DNA of 64,000 nt. Source: Enterobacter dykesii. GTDB taxonomy: Bacteria; Pseudomonadota; Gammaproteobacteria; Enterobacterales; Enterobacteriaceae. The stretch lies in assembly GCF_008364625.2 (NCBI RefSeq), contig NZ_CP126604.1, forward strand, positions 4,154,001 through 4,218,000, read 5' to 3'. Below, piece after piece: positions 38,929 through 52,342 of the stretch. Numbering within the stretch: position 1 is the stretch's first letter; each line of letters opens with the position of its first letter. Under the pieces are notes generated by a model, which did no database searches, was not told where the DNA came from, and worked only from the letters and a program-made list of their open reading frames with translations. A program made the position numbers and the translations under genes.

Positions 38929-41322
38929 TTAGCGTTTTGCCTGCCAGATACGGGCCTGATAATCACGGATTGAACGGTCAGAGCTGAACATACCGCAGCG
39001 GGCGGTATTCAGAATGCACGCGCGGGTCCACGCTTCCTGGTCGCGATACAGCACGTCAACCTGCTTTTGCGCTTCAACGTAGGCCGTGAAGTCCGCCATC
39101 ACCAGATACGGGTCACCGCCGTGTTTGTCCATGCTGTGCAGCATCTGGTCAAACGCGTGCTTGTCGCCGTCGCTGTATTTACCGCTTTCCAGCTCCTTCA
39201 GCACCGCGTCGAGCACCTTGTCTTTCTTACGCCATTTCACCGGGTCATAGCCTTTAGCCTTGATGGCTTTCACCTCTTCCACGGTGTGGCCGAAGATAAA
39301 GATGTTCTCTTCGCCCACCTTCTCTGCGATTTCGACGTTGGCCCCGTCGAGCGTACCGACGGTCAGCGCGCCGTTCAGCGCCAGCTTCATGTTGCCGGTA
39401 CCGGACGCTTCTTTACCTGCAGTCGAGATCTGCTCGGAGATATCCGCCGCCGGGATCAGCATTTCGGCCGCCGAGACGCAGTAATCCGGCAGGAACACCA
39501 CCTTCAGCTTGTCGCCCACTTTCGGATCGCTGTTGATCGCCGCCGCCACTTTATTGATGGCGAGGATAATGTTTTTCGCCAGGTAGTAGCCCGGAGCCGC
39601 TTTCGCACCGAACAGGAACACGCGCGGCACGCGGTCGGCCTGCGGGTTCTCGCGGATCTCTTTGTACAGCGCCAGAATGTGCAGCAGGTTCAGGTGCTGA
39701 CGTTTGTACTCGTGCAGGCGTTTGATCTGGATATCGAAAATGGCATTCGGGTTGATCTCAATCCCGGTACGCACTTTCACGAACTCCGCCAGACGAACCT
39801 TGTTCTCCAGCTTGATCGCGCGGTACTGCTCGCGGAATTTCGCGTCGTCAGCCTGTTTTTCCAGGTTGATGAGCTGGTCCAGATCGTTGGCCCACTCTTT
39901 CTTCAGGGTCTTGTCAAGCAGACCGGCCAGCAGCGGGTTGCACTGCTTGATCCAGCGACGCGGCGTGATGCCGTTGGTCACGTTGTGGAATTTGGTCGGC
40001 CACAGCTGGTGGTATTCCGGGAACAGATCTTTCACCACCAGATCCGAGTGAAGCGCCGCCACGCCGTTCACCGCAAAGCCGCTGACCACGCACATGTTCG
40101 CCATGCGCACCTGCTTATCGTGAACCACCGCCAGCTTCGCCCAGACCGCCTTGTTGCCCGGCCAGGTTTTATCCACCAGGGTTTTAAACTGGTCGTTAAT
40201 CTTGTTGATGATCTGCATGTGGCGCGGCAGCAGCGTTTTCACCAGCTTCTCATCCCAGCACTCGAGCGCCTCTGGCATCAGGGTGTGGTTGGTGTAGGCG
40301 AAGGTACGGCTGGTAATGGCCCAGGCGTCATCCCAGCTCAGCTGATGCTCGTCGATCAGCACGCGCAGCAGTTCCGGGATCGCAATCGTCGGGTGCGTGT
40401 CGTTGAGCTGAATCACTTCGAAGTCCGGCAGCTGCGCCAGCTTGCGGCCCGCCAGGTGATGGCGACGCAGAATGTCCGCCACGGAGCAGGCGCACTGGAA
40501 GTACTGCTGCATCAGGCGCAGCTTTTTACCGGCCAGGTGGTTGTCGTTCGGGTAGAGGACTTTGGTCAGCTTCTCGGCGTCGATGCCCTGCTGCTCGGCG
40601 CGCAGGAAATCGCCGTCGTTGAATTTGGTCAGGTTAAACGGATGGGCGTGCTTCGCCTGCCACAGACGCAGCGGCTGCGCCACGCCGTTACGGTAGCCGA
40701 GCACCGGCAGATCCCAGGCTTCACCGGTAATGGTGAACGCCGGTTCCCAGAGACCTTGTTTCGTCACTTTTCCGCCAATGCCAACCTGGACATCCAGCTG
40801 CGCGTTGTGGCGGAACCACGGATAGGTATTGCGATGCCAGTCGTCCGGCGCTTCCATCTGATGGCCATCGGCAAACGACTGACGGAACAGGCCGTACTGA
40901 TAGTTCAGGCCATAGCCGATCGCCGACTGGCCGACGGTCGCCATGGAGTCGAGGAAACAGGCCGCCAGACGTCCCAGGCCGCCGTTGCCCAGCGCCGGGT
41001 CAATCTCTTCTTCCAGCAGGTCGGTCAGGTTAATGTCGTGTTCTTTGAGGACGTCACCGACGTCCTGATACCAGCCAAGGTTCAACAGGTTGTTGCCCGT
41101 CAGACGGCCAATCAGGAATTCCATCGAGATATAGTTCACGTGACGCTGGCCCTTAACAGGCTTTGCCACCGGTTGAGCATCCAGCTGCTCTGCGAGCGCA
41201 CCGCTCACGGCCTGCCACCACTGGTGAGGCGTCATTTCGTTTGCAGCATGAAGGCCAAAACGCTGCCACTGACGCGTCAGGGCAGCCTGGAATTGAGCTT
41301 TGTTGAAGGTAGGCTGTGACAT
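38929..41322 (-). CDS. malP: Maltodextrin phosphorylase
   Basis: GT35 phosphorylase that releases glucose 1-phosphate from maltodextrins. It has 797 residues from the ATG at 41322 ([15 protein letters not shown]), equal to E. coli; the frame extends 11 codons up without similarity. The PLP-binding site is [16 protein letters not shown], with the Schiff-base Lys near 645. It is the first gene of malPQ, divergent from malT. The 750-codon frame on the other strand is a shadow of this gene. Confidence 0.97.
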   Translation of the reverse strand: MSQPTFNKAQFQAALTRQWQRFGLHAANEMTPHQWWQAVSGALAEQLDAQPVAKPVKGQRHVNYISMEFLIGRLTGNNLLNLGWYQDVGDVLKEHDINLTDLLEEEIDPALGNGGLGRLAACFLDSMATVGQSAIGYGLNYQYGLFRQSFADGHQMEAPDDWHRNTYPWFRHNAQLDVQVGIGGKVTKQGLWEPAFTITGEAWDLPVLGYRNGVAQPLRLWQAKHAHPFNLTKFNDGDFLRAEQQGIDAEKLTKVLYPNDNHLAGKKLRLMQQYFQCACSVADILRRHHLAGRKLAQLPDFEVIQLNDTHPTIAIPELLRVLIDEHQLSWDDAWAITSRTFAYTNHTLMPEALECWDEKLVKTLLPRHMQIINKINDQFKTLVDKTWPGNKAVWAKLAVVHDKQVRMANMCVVSGFAVNGVAALHSDLVVKDLFPEYHQLWPTKFHNVTNGITPRRWIKQCNPLLAGLLDKTLKKEWANDLDQLINLEKQADDAKFREQYRAIKLENKVRLAEFVKVRTGIEINPNAIFDIQIKRLHEYKRQHLNLLHILALYKEIRENPQADRVPRVFLFGAKAAPGYYLAKNIILAINKVAAAINSDPKVGDKLKVVFLPDYCVSAAEMLIPAADISEQISTAGKEASGTGNMKLALNGALTVGTLDGANVEIAEKVGEENIFIFGHTVEEVKAIKAKGYDPVKWRKKDKVLDAVLKELESGKYSDGDKHAFDQMLHSMDKHGGDPYLVMADFTAYVEAQKQVDVLYRDQEAWTRACILNTARCGMFSSDRSIRDYQARIWQAKR

Positions 41323-41387
41323 AGGGGATCGGCATCCTTTAGAAAGAAAACACAAGTTGGCGCTAGTGTGCCTGGCTCATTTCCCCT

Positions 41388-41436
41388 CTTCCTCCTCCCG
41401 TGGGGGATTAGACAGGGAGGAGTAGCGGGGATGAGC
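41388..41436. promoter_or_regulatory. Candidate MalT boxes upstream of malP
   Basis: Three partial matches to the MalT box GGGGA(T/G)GAGG: minus strand CGGGAGGAGG (41391-41400), plus strand AGGGAGGAGT (41414-41423) and GGGGATGAGC (41427-41436). The minus-strand copy is correctly placed, about 70 bases before the malP start. E. coli malPQ is MalT-activated. Individual boxes are short, so orientation and number are provisional. Confidence 0.55.
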
Positions 41437-41767
41437 AGAAAAGTGTGATCAAGGCCACTCTCAGAGCATAGTTCGAGTGTGCCCGGAAGATAAAAAACTA
41501 ACCGGGGAGAATGTCAAAAAAATGAAATGCAGTTTCGGGTGAAATTAATCCGTTCTGAAATGATTACTTACGTAGAATAATAATTTAGCCATCGGGTTAC
41601 ATCTCAGGAGACTATTACTCTCACTCAACTTTACCCGCACTTTATTAAATTTGACGTCACTATACCTTTATGAAACCAGTTTCAGCGCAGCGGCAATGTA
41701 TACAGACAAGCCAGCAGTGACGCGGCGTTACGGCCCTTTCGAGAAAGTTCCAACATTTGCCTGAATG

Positions 41768-41788
41768 TTTTGTGACAGAGTGCAAATT
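41768..41788. promoter_or_regulatory. Candidate CRP site of the malT promoter
   Basis: TTGTGACAGAGTGCAAATTC closely resembles the E. coli malT CRP site and contains TGTGA with a weaker GCAAA second half. It lies about 120 bases before the malT start. The 586-base malP-malT gap otherwise holds A+T-rich DNA and the MalT boxes; I see no gene in it. Confidence 0.75.
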
Positions 41789-41854
41789 CAGAACCACAAA
41801 ACCCAGACATAACTTGCAATAGTTCTCTTTCTGTTCGACCTTATATCGTATTAA

Positions 41855-44614
<2,760 letters not shown>

Positions 44615-44631
44615 GTTTTATGAGGCCTGAT

Positions 44632-44655
44632 GCCCTCTCCCACAGGGAGAGGGGG
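44632..44655. repeat. REP-like palindrome between malT and glpR
   Basis: GCCCTCTCCCACAGGGAGAG plus GGGG; a central hairpin of the CCCTCTCCC family in the 50-base gap between the convergent malT and glpR stops. Confidence 0.78.
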
Positions 44656-44664
44656 AACGGCTTC

Positions 44665-45423
44665 TTAGCACAGCTCTAACTGCAAATTATTATCTTTAAT
44701 CACCTGCATCACGCCCGCCGGCGGCATCACGTCGGTGTAGACCGCGTCCACCATGCTGATGCTGCCCATATTCACCATCGCGTTACGACCAAACTTCGAA
44801 TGGTCTACCACCAGCATCACGTGACGTGAGTTTTCAATAATCGCGCGCTTGGTGCGCACCTCGTGATAATCAAACTCCAGCAGCGATCCGTCACTGTCGA
44901 TGCCGCTGATCCCGAGAATGCCAAAGTCGAGGCGGAACTGAGAGATAAAATCGAGGGTCGCTTCGCCGATAATCCCGCCGTCGCGGCTGCGCAGTTCGCC
45001 GCCCGCGAGGATGATGCGGAAGTCGTCTTTCTGCATCAGGGTATTGGCCACGTTCAGGTTGTTGGTGACCACGCGCAGGTTCTCGTGATCCAGCAGCGCA
45101 TGAGCGACCGCTTCCGGCGTGGTGCCGATATCAATAAACAGCGTCGCCCCGTTCGGGATCTGGCTGGCGACCTTGCGGGCAATGCGCTCTTTCTCTGCCG
45201 TCTGCGTCGCCTTACGGTCATGCCATGAGGTATTGACCGAACTGGACGGCAGCGCCGCCCCGCCGTGGTGGCGAAGAATACGGTTCTGATCGGCCAGGTC
45301 GTTCAGGTCACGACGGATGGTTTGTGGGCTGACGGCAAACTGCTCCACCAGTTCTTCGGTGCTGACGTATCCCTGTTTTTTTACCAGTTCGATAATAGCG
45401 TCATGACGTTGTGTTTGTTTCAT
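44665..45423 (-). CDS. glpR: Glycerol 3-phosphate regulon repressor
   Basis: DeoR-family repressor induced by glycerol 3-phosphate. It has 252 residues from the ATG at 45423, with GGGA 6 bases upstream. The N-terminal HTH (GYVSTEELVEQFAVSPQTIR plus RDL) and the C-terminal sugar-phosphate-binding domain (FIDIGTTPEAVAHALL) are intact, and I see no frameshift or stop in the coding sequence. It is the last gene of glpEGR. In E. coli the rtc genes lie between malT and glpR; they are absent here. Confidence 0.95.
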   Translation of the reverse strand: MKQTQRHDAIIELVKKQGYVSTEELVEQFAVSPQTIRRDLNDLADQNRILRHHGGAALPSSSVNTSWHDRKATQTAEKERIARKVASQIPNGATLFIDIGTTPEAVAHALLDHENLRVVTNNLNVANTLMQKDDFRIILAGGELRSRDGGIIGEATLDFISQFRLDFGILGISGIDSDGSLLEFDYHEVRTKRAIIENSRHVMLVVDHSKFGRNAMVNMGSISMVDAVYTDVMPPAGVMQVIKDNNLQLELC

Positions 45424-45439
45424 CAATTATCCCTGAGAA

Positions 45440-46270
45440 TTATGTTCGTTTTCGCGCATGGAGCGTGTCGGCAAAGGCCATTGCCAGCCCCACGGCCAGC
45501 CCGGCGACGTGCGCACCGTTGGCGATAGACATACCAAACAGATCAAACCATCCGGCAATTAGCCATATTAACGCAAAGGTTATTAATCCGCGCTGCAGAT
45601 AGATGCCGCTTTCCGGATCGCGCTCCCCGCGAAGCCAGACATAACCCATCAGGGCATACACGACGCCTGACAGCCCGCCGAACCACGGCCCGCTAAACTT
45701 GTGCTGCACATAGCCGCTCAGCAGGGCGCTGATAAGAGTGATAACGATCAGCTTGCCGCTGCCCAGGCGCTTTTCAACGGCACCGCCGAGATACCACCAC
45801 CAGAGCAGGTTAAAGAGAATATGCATCACCGAGAAGTGCATCAGCGCGTGGCTAAAGTAGCGCCAGACGTCAAACTCAAGAGACGGGTCATAGGGCCAGG
45901 CCAGGGCAATCATCACGCTCTGGTCGCCCACCACGTTCATAATAATGAAGACGATAATGCAGGCCGCCATCAGTAGCAGCGTAAACGGGCCGGCGCGTTC
46001 GCGGATGGTGGCGAGGAAGGGAAAACGGCTGTAATGCAATCCGCTGTCGGTCTGCCCGGACTGCCAGCTGGCAGCCAGATAGCGCGGGTCGCCAGGGTTC
46101 TCAAGAAAACGCGCCAGCTCTTCATTTACGCGCGCGGCCTGGCTCTCATCGGCCAGCCAGACGTCGGTCTGGTTATGTTGCTGAATGGTCAGAATAACGC
46201 CCTGCGTCGCCATATAGTCGACAAACGCCTGGGCGACGCGCGGGTTGGTAAAAGAGGTGATCATCAACAT
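45440..46270 (-). CDS. glpG: Rhomboid intramembrane protease GlpG
   Basis: Serine protease that cuts within membranes. It has 276 residues from the ATG at 46270 ([14 protein letters not shown]), equal to E. coli; the frame opens nine codons earlier. A cytoplasmic N-terminal domain precedes six transmembrane helices. The catalytic dyad is the Ser in [12 protein letters not shown] (about 201) and the His in ANGAHVAGL (about 254). It is the middle gene of glpEGR. Confidence 0.96.
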   Translation of the reverse strand: MLMITSFTNPRVAQAFVDYMATQGVILTIQQHNQTDVWLADESQAARVNEELARFLENPGDPRYLAASWQSGQTDSGLHYSRFPFLATIRERAGPFTLLLMAACIIVFIIMNVVGDQSVMIALAWPYDPSLEFDVWRYFSHALMHFSVMHILFNLLWWWYLGGAVEKRLGSGKLIVITLISALLSGYVQHKFSGPWFGGLSGVVYALMGYVWLRGERDPESGIYLQRGLITFALIWLIAGWFDLFGMSIANGAHVAGLAVGLAMAFADTLHARKRT

Positions 46271-46317
46271 GGGCAGCGGTCGCTTATTTCCACACAAAAG
46301 GGGACAGTATAGCGGGA

Positions 46318-46650
46318 TCAGCGCTCAAAAGCGTATTCCACTTCTGCCGGGAAATGACGATGCCAGGCATCGAAGCCGCCGTCGACGCTGTACACCGCGT
46401 CGTAGCCCTGCTGAAGCAGATACTGCGCCGCGCCTTTGCTGCTGTTGCCGTGGTAGCACATGACCATGACCGGCGTCTCGAAGTCGTTATCGCGCATAAA
46501 CGCGCCCAGCGTGTCGTTGGTGAGATGGAACGCGCCCGGCGTGTGGCCCATCGCAAAACTCTGCGGATCGCGGATGTCCACCAGCACCGCTTTTCCCTGG
46601 TGCATCTTCTGGTGGGCTTCTTCTACGTTAATACATTCAAACTGATCCAT
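46318..46650 (-). CDS. glpE: Thiosulfate sulfurtransferase GlpE
   Basis: Single-domain rhodanese of 110 residues (108 in E. coli). The active-site loop is [11 protein letters not shown] with the catalytic Cys near 65; [12 protein letters not shown] is the rhodanese N-terminal motif. It transfers sulfur from thiosulfate to acceptors such as thioredoxin. It is the first gene of glpEGR, divergent from glpD. Confidence 0.95.
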   Translation of the reverse strand: MDQFECINVEEAHQKMHQGKAVLVDIRDPQSFAMGHTPGAFHLTNDTLGAFMRDNDFETPVMVMCYHGNSSKGAAQYLLQQGYDAVYSVDGGFDAWHRHFPAEVEYAFER

Positions 46651-46725
46651 GGTGTTCTCTTTACAGTGGTCAACGACAAGATTTTACCCCGTAGTGTACG
46701 TCCTGGCGGCGGGTAAACGCCATTA

Positions 46726-46741
46726 TGTTATCCATATCACT
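46726..46741. promoter_or_regulatory. Candidate CRP site upstream of glpD
   Basis: TGTTATCCATATCACT matches TGTGA-N6-TCACA at 8 of 10 positions. glpD is CRP-activated in E. coli. Confidence 0.5.
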
Positions 46742-46760
46742 CTAAATTGTTTTTTTGATG

Positions 46761-46789
46761 TTACCAAAAGCGCGTTCCTTTGCTATTAT
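46761..46789 (+). promoter_or_regulatory. Candidate glpD promoter
   Basis: TTACCA (46761-46766) and TATTAT (46784-46789) with a 17-base spacer. The second element meets the first GlpR operator, so repressor binding would block it. Confidence 0.5.
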
Positions 46790-46826
46790 GAGCGATATCG
46801 AACATTTATGAGCTTTAACGAAAGTG
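46787..46826. promoter_or_regulatory. Two tandem GlpR operators at glpD
   Basis: TATGAGCGATATCGAACATT (46787-46806) is close to the GlpR operator consensus (WATGTTCGWTAWCGAACATW). TATGAGCTTTAACGAAAGTG (46807-46826) is a weaker second copy in phase, exactly 20 bases later. E. coli glpD has the same tandem arrangement. Confidence 0.78.
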
Positions 46827-46838
46827 CATGAGGGTGTT

Positions 46839-48347
46839 ATGGAAACCAAAGATCTGATTGTGATAGGCGGTGGCATCAACGGTGCCGGTATTGCGGTCGA
46901 CGCCGCAGGACGCGGTTTATCCGTACTGATGCTGGAAGCTAACGATCTCGCCTGCGCGACGTCGTCCGCCAGCTCCAAACTGATTCACGGTGGCCTGCGC
47001 TACCTGGAACACTACGAATTCCGCCTGGTCAGTGAAGCACTGGCCGAACGTGAAGTGCTGCTGAAAATGGCGCCGCATCTGGCGATTCCGATGCGCTTCC
47101 GCCTGCCCCATCGCCCGCATCTGCGTCCGGCGTGGATGATCCGAATCGGTCTGTTTATGTACGATCATCTGGGTAAACGCACCAGCCTCCCGGGTTCGAA
47201 AGGTTTGCGTTTTGGCTCAGAATCGGTCCTTAAGCCTGAAATCGTGCGCGGTTTCGAATATTCCGACTGCTGGGTGGACGATGCGCGTCTGGTGCTGGCG
47301 AATGCCCAGATGGTTGAGAAGAAAGGCGGCGAGGTGAAAACCCGCACCCGCGCGACCTCTGCCCGTCGTGAAAACGGCCTGTGGATTGTGGAAGCGGAAG
47401 ACATCGATACCGGCGAGAAATTCAGCTGGAAAGCGCGCGGACTGGTGAACGCTACCGGTCCGTGGGTGAAGCAGTTCTTCGACGACGGCATGCATCTGCC
47501 TTCGCCGTACGGCATTCGCCTGATCAAGGGCAGCCACATTGTGGTGCCGCGCGTGCATACCCAGAAGCAGGCCTACATTCTGCAGAACGAAGACAAGCGC
47601 ATCGTGTTTGTGATCCCGTGGATGGACGAATTCTCGATCATCGGCACCACCGACGTGGAGTACAAAGGCGATCCGAAGAACGTCGAGATTGACGAGAGCG
47701 AAGTGAGCTACCTGCTCAACGTGTATAACGCGCACTTTAAGAAACAGCTGTCGCGCGACGACGTGGTCTGGACCTACTCCGGCGTGCGTCCGCTGTGCGA
47801 TGACGAGTCTGATTCACCGCAGGCGATTACCCGCGACTATACGCTCGATATTCATGACGTTGACGGCCAGGCGCCGCTGCTGTCCGTGTTTGGCGGCAAG
47901 CTGACCACCTACCGCAAGCTGGCCGAGCACGCGCTGGAAAAACTGGCGCCGTACTATAAAGGCATTGGCCCGGCATGGACCAAAGGCGCGGTACTGCCCG
48001 GGGGTGATATCGGCGACAATCGCGATGATTACGCCGCGAAGCTGCGCCGTCGCTTCCCGTTCATCACCGAAGGGATGGCGCGCCACTATGCCCGCACCTA
48101 CGGCAGCAATACCGAACTGTTCCTGGCCGACGCGAAGGACATTGCGGATCTGGGCGAGCATTTCGGCCACGAGCTGTACGAAGCCGAGCTGCGCTACCTG
48201 GTTGAGCACGAGTGGGTTCGTCGTCTGGATGATGCTATCTGGCGTCGTACCAAAGAAGGGATGTGGCTCAACGCCGAGCAGCAGTCTCGCGTGGCGCAGT
48301 GGTTACTGCAAAATGCGGGGAAGCGTGAGCTGTCGCTGGCGTCGTAA
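46839..48347 (+). CDS. glpD: Aerobic glycerol-3-phosphate dehydrogenase
   Basis: Membrane-associated flavoenzyme that oxidises glycerol 3-phosphate to dihydroxyacetone phosphate and feeds electrons to quinone. It has 502 residues from the ATG at 46839 (METKDLIVIGGGINGAG), with the FAD-binding Rossmann motif GGGINGAGIAVDAAGRG at the N-terminus. The upstream GTG-like in-frame start at 46824 lies inside the operators and is rejected. The active-site segment ASSASSKLIHGGLRYLE is intact. It has its own terminator. Confidence 0.96.
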   Translation: METKDLIVIGGGINGAGIAVDAAGRGLSVLMLEANDLACATSSASSKLIHGGLRYLEHYEFRLVSEALAEREVLLKMAPHLAIPMRFRLPHRPHLRPAWMIRIGLFMYDHLGKRTSLPGSKGLRFGSESVLKPEIVRGFEYSDCWVDDARLVLANAQMVEKKGGEVKTRTRATSARRENGLWIVEAEDIDTGEKFSWKARGLVNATGPWVKQFFDDGMHLPSPYGIRLIKGSHIVVPRVHTQKQAYILQNEDKRIVFVIPWMDEFSIIGTTDVEYKGDPKNVEIDESEVSYLLNVYNAHFKKQLSRDDVVWTYSGVRPLCDDESDSPQAITRDYTLDIHDVDGQAPLLSVFGGKLTTYRKLAEHALEKLAPYYKGIGPAWTKGAVLPGGDIGDNRDDYAAKLRRRFPFITEGMARHYARTYGSNTELFLADAKDIADLGEHFGHELYEAELRYLVEHEWVRRLDDAIWRRTKEGMWLNAEQQSRVAQWLLQNAGKRELSLAS

Positions 48348-48368
48348 TACGATCGGTGCGGGCTGATG

Positions 48369-48402
48369 CCCTCACCCTGCCCCTCTCCCACAGCAAGAGG
48401 GA
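48369..48402. repeat. REP-like palindrome after glpD
   Basis: CCCTCACCCTGCCCCTCTCC followed by CACAGCAAGAGGGA; a degraded copy of the CCCTCTCCC family in the inverted orientation. It lies 10 bases before the glpD terminator. E. coli has yzgL near here; I see no trace of it. Confidence 0.7.
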
Positions 48403-48411
48403 ACAAACGCT

Positions 48412-48438
48412 AAAAACGGCAACCGGGGTTGCCGTTTT
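48412..48438 (+). terminator. Rho-independent terminator between glpD and glgP
   Basis: AAAACGGCAACC / GGTTGCCGTTTT stem, adjoining the glgP stop; the symmetry lets it serve both convergent genes. Confidence 0.9.
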
Positions 48439-48442
48439 GCTT

Positions 48443-50890
48443 TTACAACCTCACCGGATCAATATGCCAGATCGTCTCGGCATACTCCTTGATGGTCCTG
48501 TCAGACGAGAAATACCCCATATTGGCGATGTTATGCATCGCGACACTGGTCCACTTCTCCTGCTGACGATACAGTTCGTCCACCCTGTCCTGACAATCCA
48601 CGTAGCTGCGATAATCCGCCAGCACCTGGTAGTGATCGCCAAAGTTAATCAGCGAATCCACCAGATCGCGATAGCGGCTCGGTTCATCCGGGCTAAACAC
48701 GCCGGTCGCGATCTGCGTCAACACCTGACGTAACTCTTCATCCTCTTCGTAATATTGACGCGGCGAGTAGCCTTTCCTGCGCAGCGCCTCCACCTCTTCC
48801 GTCGTGTTACCGAAGATGAAGATATTTTCTTCGCCCACGTGCTCCAGCATCTCGACGTTCGCCCCGTCAAGCGTACCGATGGTCAGCGCGCCGTTGAGGG
48901 CAAACTTCATGTTACTGGTGCCGGAGGCTTCCGTACCCGCCGTAGAAATCTGCTCAGAGAGATCCGCCGCCGGGATGATCATCTGCGCCAGGCTCACGCT
49001 GTAGTTCGGAATGAACACCACCTTCAGCTTGTCGCCAATGTCCGGATCCTGGTTGACCACCTTCGCCACGTCGTTAATGAGATGAATAATGTGCTTCGCC
49101 ATGTAGTAGGCGGAAGCCGCCTTACCGGCGAAGATCTTCACGCGCGGCACCCATTCGGCCGTTGGATCGGCCTTAATGCGGTTGTAATGGGTGATCACGT
49201 GCAGCACGTTCATCAGCTGACGCTTGTATTCGTGGATGCGTTTGATCTGAACGTCGAACAGCGCTTTCGGGTTTGCCACCACGTTGAGGTGCATCGCCAG
49301 CCAGACCGCCAGACGCTTTTTGTTCAGCAGCTTGGCTTCGCGCACGGCTTTGTTCACCGTCGGGAAATCAATATGCTGTTCCAGCTCGCTCAGCTGGCTC
49401 AAGTCGGTACGCCAGGTACGGCCGATATTCTCGTCCAGCACCTCAGAGAGCGGCTGGTTGGCCAGCGCCAGCCAGCGGCGCGGCGTGACGCCGTTAGTCA
49501 CGTTGCAGAACCGCGTCGGGAAGATTTTCGCGAAGTCTGCAAAAAGCGACTGCACCATCAGGTTCGAGTGGAGCTCGGACACGCCGTTGACCTTGTGGCT
49601 GATGACGACCGCCAGCCAGGCCATACGCACGCGGCGCCCGTTCGACTCATCAATGATGGAAGCGCGGCTCAGCAGCCCGGTATCGTTCGGGTACTGCTCC
49701 TGCAGGGTCTTAAGGAAGTAGTCGTTGATCTCAAAGATAATCTGCAGATGGCGCGGCAGAATTTTGCCGAGCATGTCCACCGGCCACGTTTCCAGCGCTT
49801 CGCTCATCAGCGTGTGGTTGGTGTATGAGAATACCTGACAGGTCACTTCAAACGCGTCATCCCAGCTGAACTTATGCTCGTCGATCAGCAGGCGCATTAG
49901 CTCCGGAATAGAGAGCACCGGGTGGGTGTCGTTAAGGTGGATCGCGGTTTTCTCCGCCAGGTTGGCGTAGGTTTTGTGCAGCTGATGATGGCGGCTGAGG
50001 ATATCCTGAATCGTCGAGGAGACGAGGAAATACTCCTGGCGCAGGCGCAGCTCGCGGCCGGAGTAGGTCGAGTCATCCGGGTACAGCACGCGGGACACGT
50101 TCTCGGAGTGGTTTTTGTCTTCCACCGCCGCAAAGTAGTCACCCTGGTTGAATTTACCGAGGTTAATTTCGCTACTGGCCTGGGCGCTCCACAGGCGCAG
50201 CGTGTTGGTGGCATCGGTGTCGTAGCCGGGGATAATCTGGTCGTAGGCCACGGCCAGGATCTCTTCCGTTTCTACCCAGCGGGATTTTTTCCCTTCCTGC
50301 TGAATACGTCCGCCAAAGCGCACCTTGTAGCGCGTATTGTGGCGCTTAAACTCCCACGGGTTGCCGTACTCCAGCCAGTAGTCCGGGGACTCTTTCTGAC
50401 GCCCGTCGACGATGTTCTGCTTGAACATGCCGTAGTCGTAGCGAATACCGTAGCCGCGGCCCGGCAGCGCCAGCGTCGCCAGCGAGTCGAGGAAGCAGGC
50501 GGCGAGACGCCCCAGACCGCCGTTGCCGAGGCCCGGGTCGTTCTCTTCGTCTATCAGCTCTTCTAAATCTAACCCCATCTCTTCCAGGGCGGTTTTGACG
50601 TCGTCATAAATACCGAGCGACAGCAGCGCGTTGGACAGCGTGCGGCCAATCAAAAATTCCATCGACAGGTAGTAAACCTGACGCGTTTCCTGCGAGAGCT
50701 GGGCGCGGTTTGAGCGCAGCCAGCGTTCCACTAAACGGTCACGCACCGCAAACAGGGTGGCGTTCAGCCACTCGTGCTTGTTGGCGATAACCGGATCTTT
50801 CCCGATGGTGAACATCAGCTTGTAGGCGATGGAGTGCTTTAACGCCTCAACGCTGAGCGTGGGTGAAGAGTAGCTAAATGGAGCGTTCAT
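48443..50890 (-). CDS. glgP: Glycogen phosphorylase
   Basis: GT35 phosphorylase that removes glucose units from glycogen as glucose 1-phosphate. It has 815 residues, as in E. coli. The PLP site is [16 protein letters not shown], with Lys near 662. It is clearly distinct from malP 7 kb away (797 residues, a different N-terminus, no NAPFSYSSP start). It is the last gene of glgBXCAP, 18 bases after glgA. Confidence 0.97.
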   Translation of the reverse strand: MNAPFSYSSPTLSVEALKHSIAYKLMFTIGKDPVIANKHEWLNATLFAVRDRLVERWLRSNRAQLSQETRQVYYLSMEFLIGRTLSNALLSLGIYDDVKTALEEMGLDLEELIDEENDPGLGNGGLGRLAACFLDSLATLALPGRGYGIRYDYGMFKQNIVDGRQKESPDYWLEYGNPWEFKRHNTRYKVRFGGRIQQEGKKSRWVETEEILAVAYDQIIPGYDTDATNTLRLWSAQASSEINLGKFNQGDYFAAVEDKNHSENVSRVLYPDDSTYSGRELRLRQEYFLVSSTIQDILSRHHQLHKTYANLAEKTAIHLNDTHPVLSIPELMRLLIDEHKFSWDDAFEVTCQVFSYTNHTLMSEALETWPVDMLGKILPRHLQIIFEINDYFLKTLQEQYPNDTGLLSRASIIDESNGRRVRMAWLAVVISHKVNGVSELHSNLMVQSLFADFAKIFPTRFCNVTNGVTPRRWLALANQPLSEVLDENIGRTWRTDLSQLSELEQHIDFPTVNKAVREAKLLNKKRLAVWLAMHLNVVANPKALFDVQIKRIHEYKRQLMNVLHVITHYNRIKADPTAEWVPRVKIFAGKAASAYYMAKHIIHLINDVAKVVNQDPDIGDKLKVVFIPNYSVSLAQMIIPAADLSEQISTAGTEASGTSNMKFALNGALTIGTLDGANVEMLEHVGEENIFIFGNTTEEVEALRRKGYSPRQYYEEDEELRQVLTQIATGVFSPDEPSRYRDLVDSLINFGDHYQVLADYRSYVDCQDRVDELYRQQEKWTSVAMHNIANMGYFSSDRTIKEYAETIWHIDPVRL

Positions 50891-50908
50891 ATCAGTAACT
50901 TCGCCTCG

Positions 50909-52342
50909 TTACATCAAGCGTTGATAGAGATCGCGGTATGACTGCGCCGCGACGTGCCAGCTAAAGTCCATGGACATCGCCTGACGCTGAACGTAACGCC
51001 AGAGCGATGGACGGGACCACAAGACGAAAGCACGCCGAATCGCCCGAAGCAGCGACCAGGCATTACTGTCCTCAAAGACAAACCCGCTGGCGATACCGTC
51101 CGCCAGGTTTTCCAGAGAGCTATCGGATACGGTATCCGCCAGTCCGCCCGTGCGGCGCACCAGCGGCAGCGTGCCGTATTTCAGGCCGTAAAGCTGCGTC
51201 AGGCCGCAGGGTTCGAAACGGCTCGGCACCAGGATGACGTCCGCGCCGCCCATGATGCGGTGCGAGAACGCTTCGTGGTAGCCAATCTGCACGCCCACCT
51301 GTCCCGGATGTTCCGCGGCGGCGGCAAGGAAACCTTCCTGCAGCACCGGGTCGCCCGCGCCGAGCAGCGCCAGCTGTCCGCCCTGCTCCAGTAAACCGGG
51401 CAGCGCCTCCAGCACCAGATCCAGCCCTTTCTGGCTGGTCAGGCGGCTGACCACCGCGAACAGCGGCACTTTGTCGTTAACCTTCAGGCCCATTGCAATC
51501 TGCAGCTGGCGTTTGTTTTCCGCTTTATCTTCCACGGAATCACGGCCGTAGCGCGCCGCCAGCAGGAGATCGGTTTCCGGGCTCCAGATCTGTTCATCCA
51601 CGCCGTTCAGAATGCCCGACAGGCGACCTTCGCGGTGGCGCTGTTGCAGCAACCCTTCCATGCCGTAGCCAAACTCCGGCTGGGTGATCTCACGTGCGTA
51701 GGTTGGGCTCACGGCGGTAATATGATCGGCGTAATAGAGCCCGGCTTTGAGGAACGAGATCTGCCCGTTAAATTCCAGTCCGTGCATGTTATAGAACGAT
51801 AATGGCAGATCGATTTCACTCATGTGATGGGCATAGTACATCCCCTGATACGCCAGGTTATGCACGGTAAAGACCGATTTCGCCGGGTGGCCGCGCGCGG
51901 CGAGATACGCCGGGGCAAGCCCGGCGTGCCAGTCGTGCGCGTGCACCACATCCGGACGCCAGAACGGATCCAACCCCGTCGCCATTTCTGCTCCAACCCA
52001 GCCGAGCAGCGCAAAGCGCAGCACGTTGTCGGTATAGGCGAACAGGTTCGTATCGTGATACGGGCTGCCCGGTCGATCGTATAAGTGCGGCGCGTCGATC
52101 AGGTAAATCCCTACGCCATTGTAATGTCCAAACAGCAGGGTAATGCGTCCGGCAAAGGTCTCACGGCGGGTCACCACTTTTGCATCAGGTATACCGCGCC
52201 GGATATCCGGAAAGGCGGGCAGCAGGACTCGGGTATCCACGCCTCCGGCGATTTGCGCTGCCGGTAATGCACCCAGAACATCTGCCAGACCGCCCGTTTT
52301 TAATAACGGGAACATCTCAGAACATACATGTAAAACCTGCAT
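50909..52342 (-). CDS. glgA: Glycogen synthase
   Basis: GT5 enzyme that adds glucose from ADP-glucose to glycogen. It has 477 residues from the ATG at 52342. The N-terminal KTGGLADV (residues about 15-22), which binds ADP-glucose, and the C-terminal domain with [19 protein letters not shown] are present. The start overlaps the glgC stop, so the two are coupled; an ATG one codon earlier (52345) would give an ATGA overlap and one more Met. Confidence 0.96.
   Translation of the reverse strand: MQVLHVCSEMFPLLKTGGLADVLGALPAAQIAGGVDTRVLLPAFPDIRRGIPDAKVVTRRETFAGRITLLFGHYNGVGIYLIDAPHLYDRPGSPYHDTNLFAYTDNVLRFALLGWVGAEMATGLDPFWRPDVVHAHDWHAGLAPAYLAARGHPAKSVFTVHNLAYQGMYYAHHMSEIDLPLSFYNMHGLEFNGQISFLKAGLYYADHITAVSPTYAREITQPEFGYGMEGLLQQRHREGRLSGILNGVDEQIWSPETDLLLAARYGRDSVEDKAENKRQLQIAMGLKVNDKVPLFAVVSRLTSQKGLDLVLEALPGLLEQGGQLALLGAGDPVLQEGFLAAAAEHPGQVGVQIGYHEAFSHRIMGGADVILVPSRFEPCGLTQLYGLKYGTLPLVRRTGGLADTVSDSSLENLADGIASGFVFEDSNAWSLLRAIRRAFVLWSRPSLWRYVQRQAMSMDFSWHVAAQSYRDLYQRLM

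Noticed and set aside
39067-41319. 750-codon open frame antisense to malP
   Set aside because: It mirrors malP codon for codon; the translation is rich in Arg, His, Val and Gln, as expected from the third-codon G+C bias of the opposite strand, and resembles no family I know. malP has full motifs.
41388-41436. Degenerate member of the CCCTCTCCC repeat family upstream of malP
   Set aside because: The CCTCCTCCCG and GGGAGGAG strings look similar, but they fit MalT boxes better and lie in the promoter of a MalT-controlled operon rather than at a 3' end.
44665-45423. Possible frameshift in glpR, as in E. coli K-12 MG1655 stocks
   Set aside because: Here the frame is uninterrupted over 252 residues with HTH and effector domains, so the repressor appears functional.
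48443-50890. malP and glgP as a recent duplication
   Set aside because: They are ancient paralogues with different N-termini and lengths, each placed in its own operon as in other enterobacteria.
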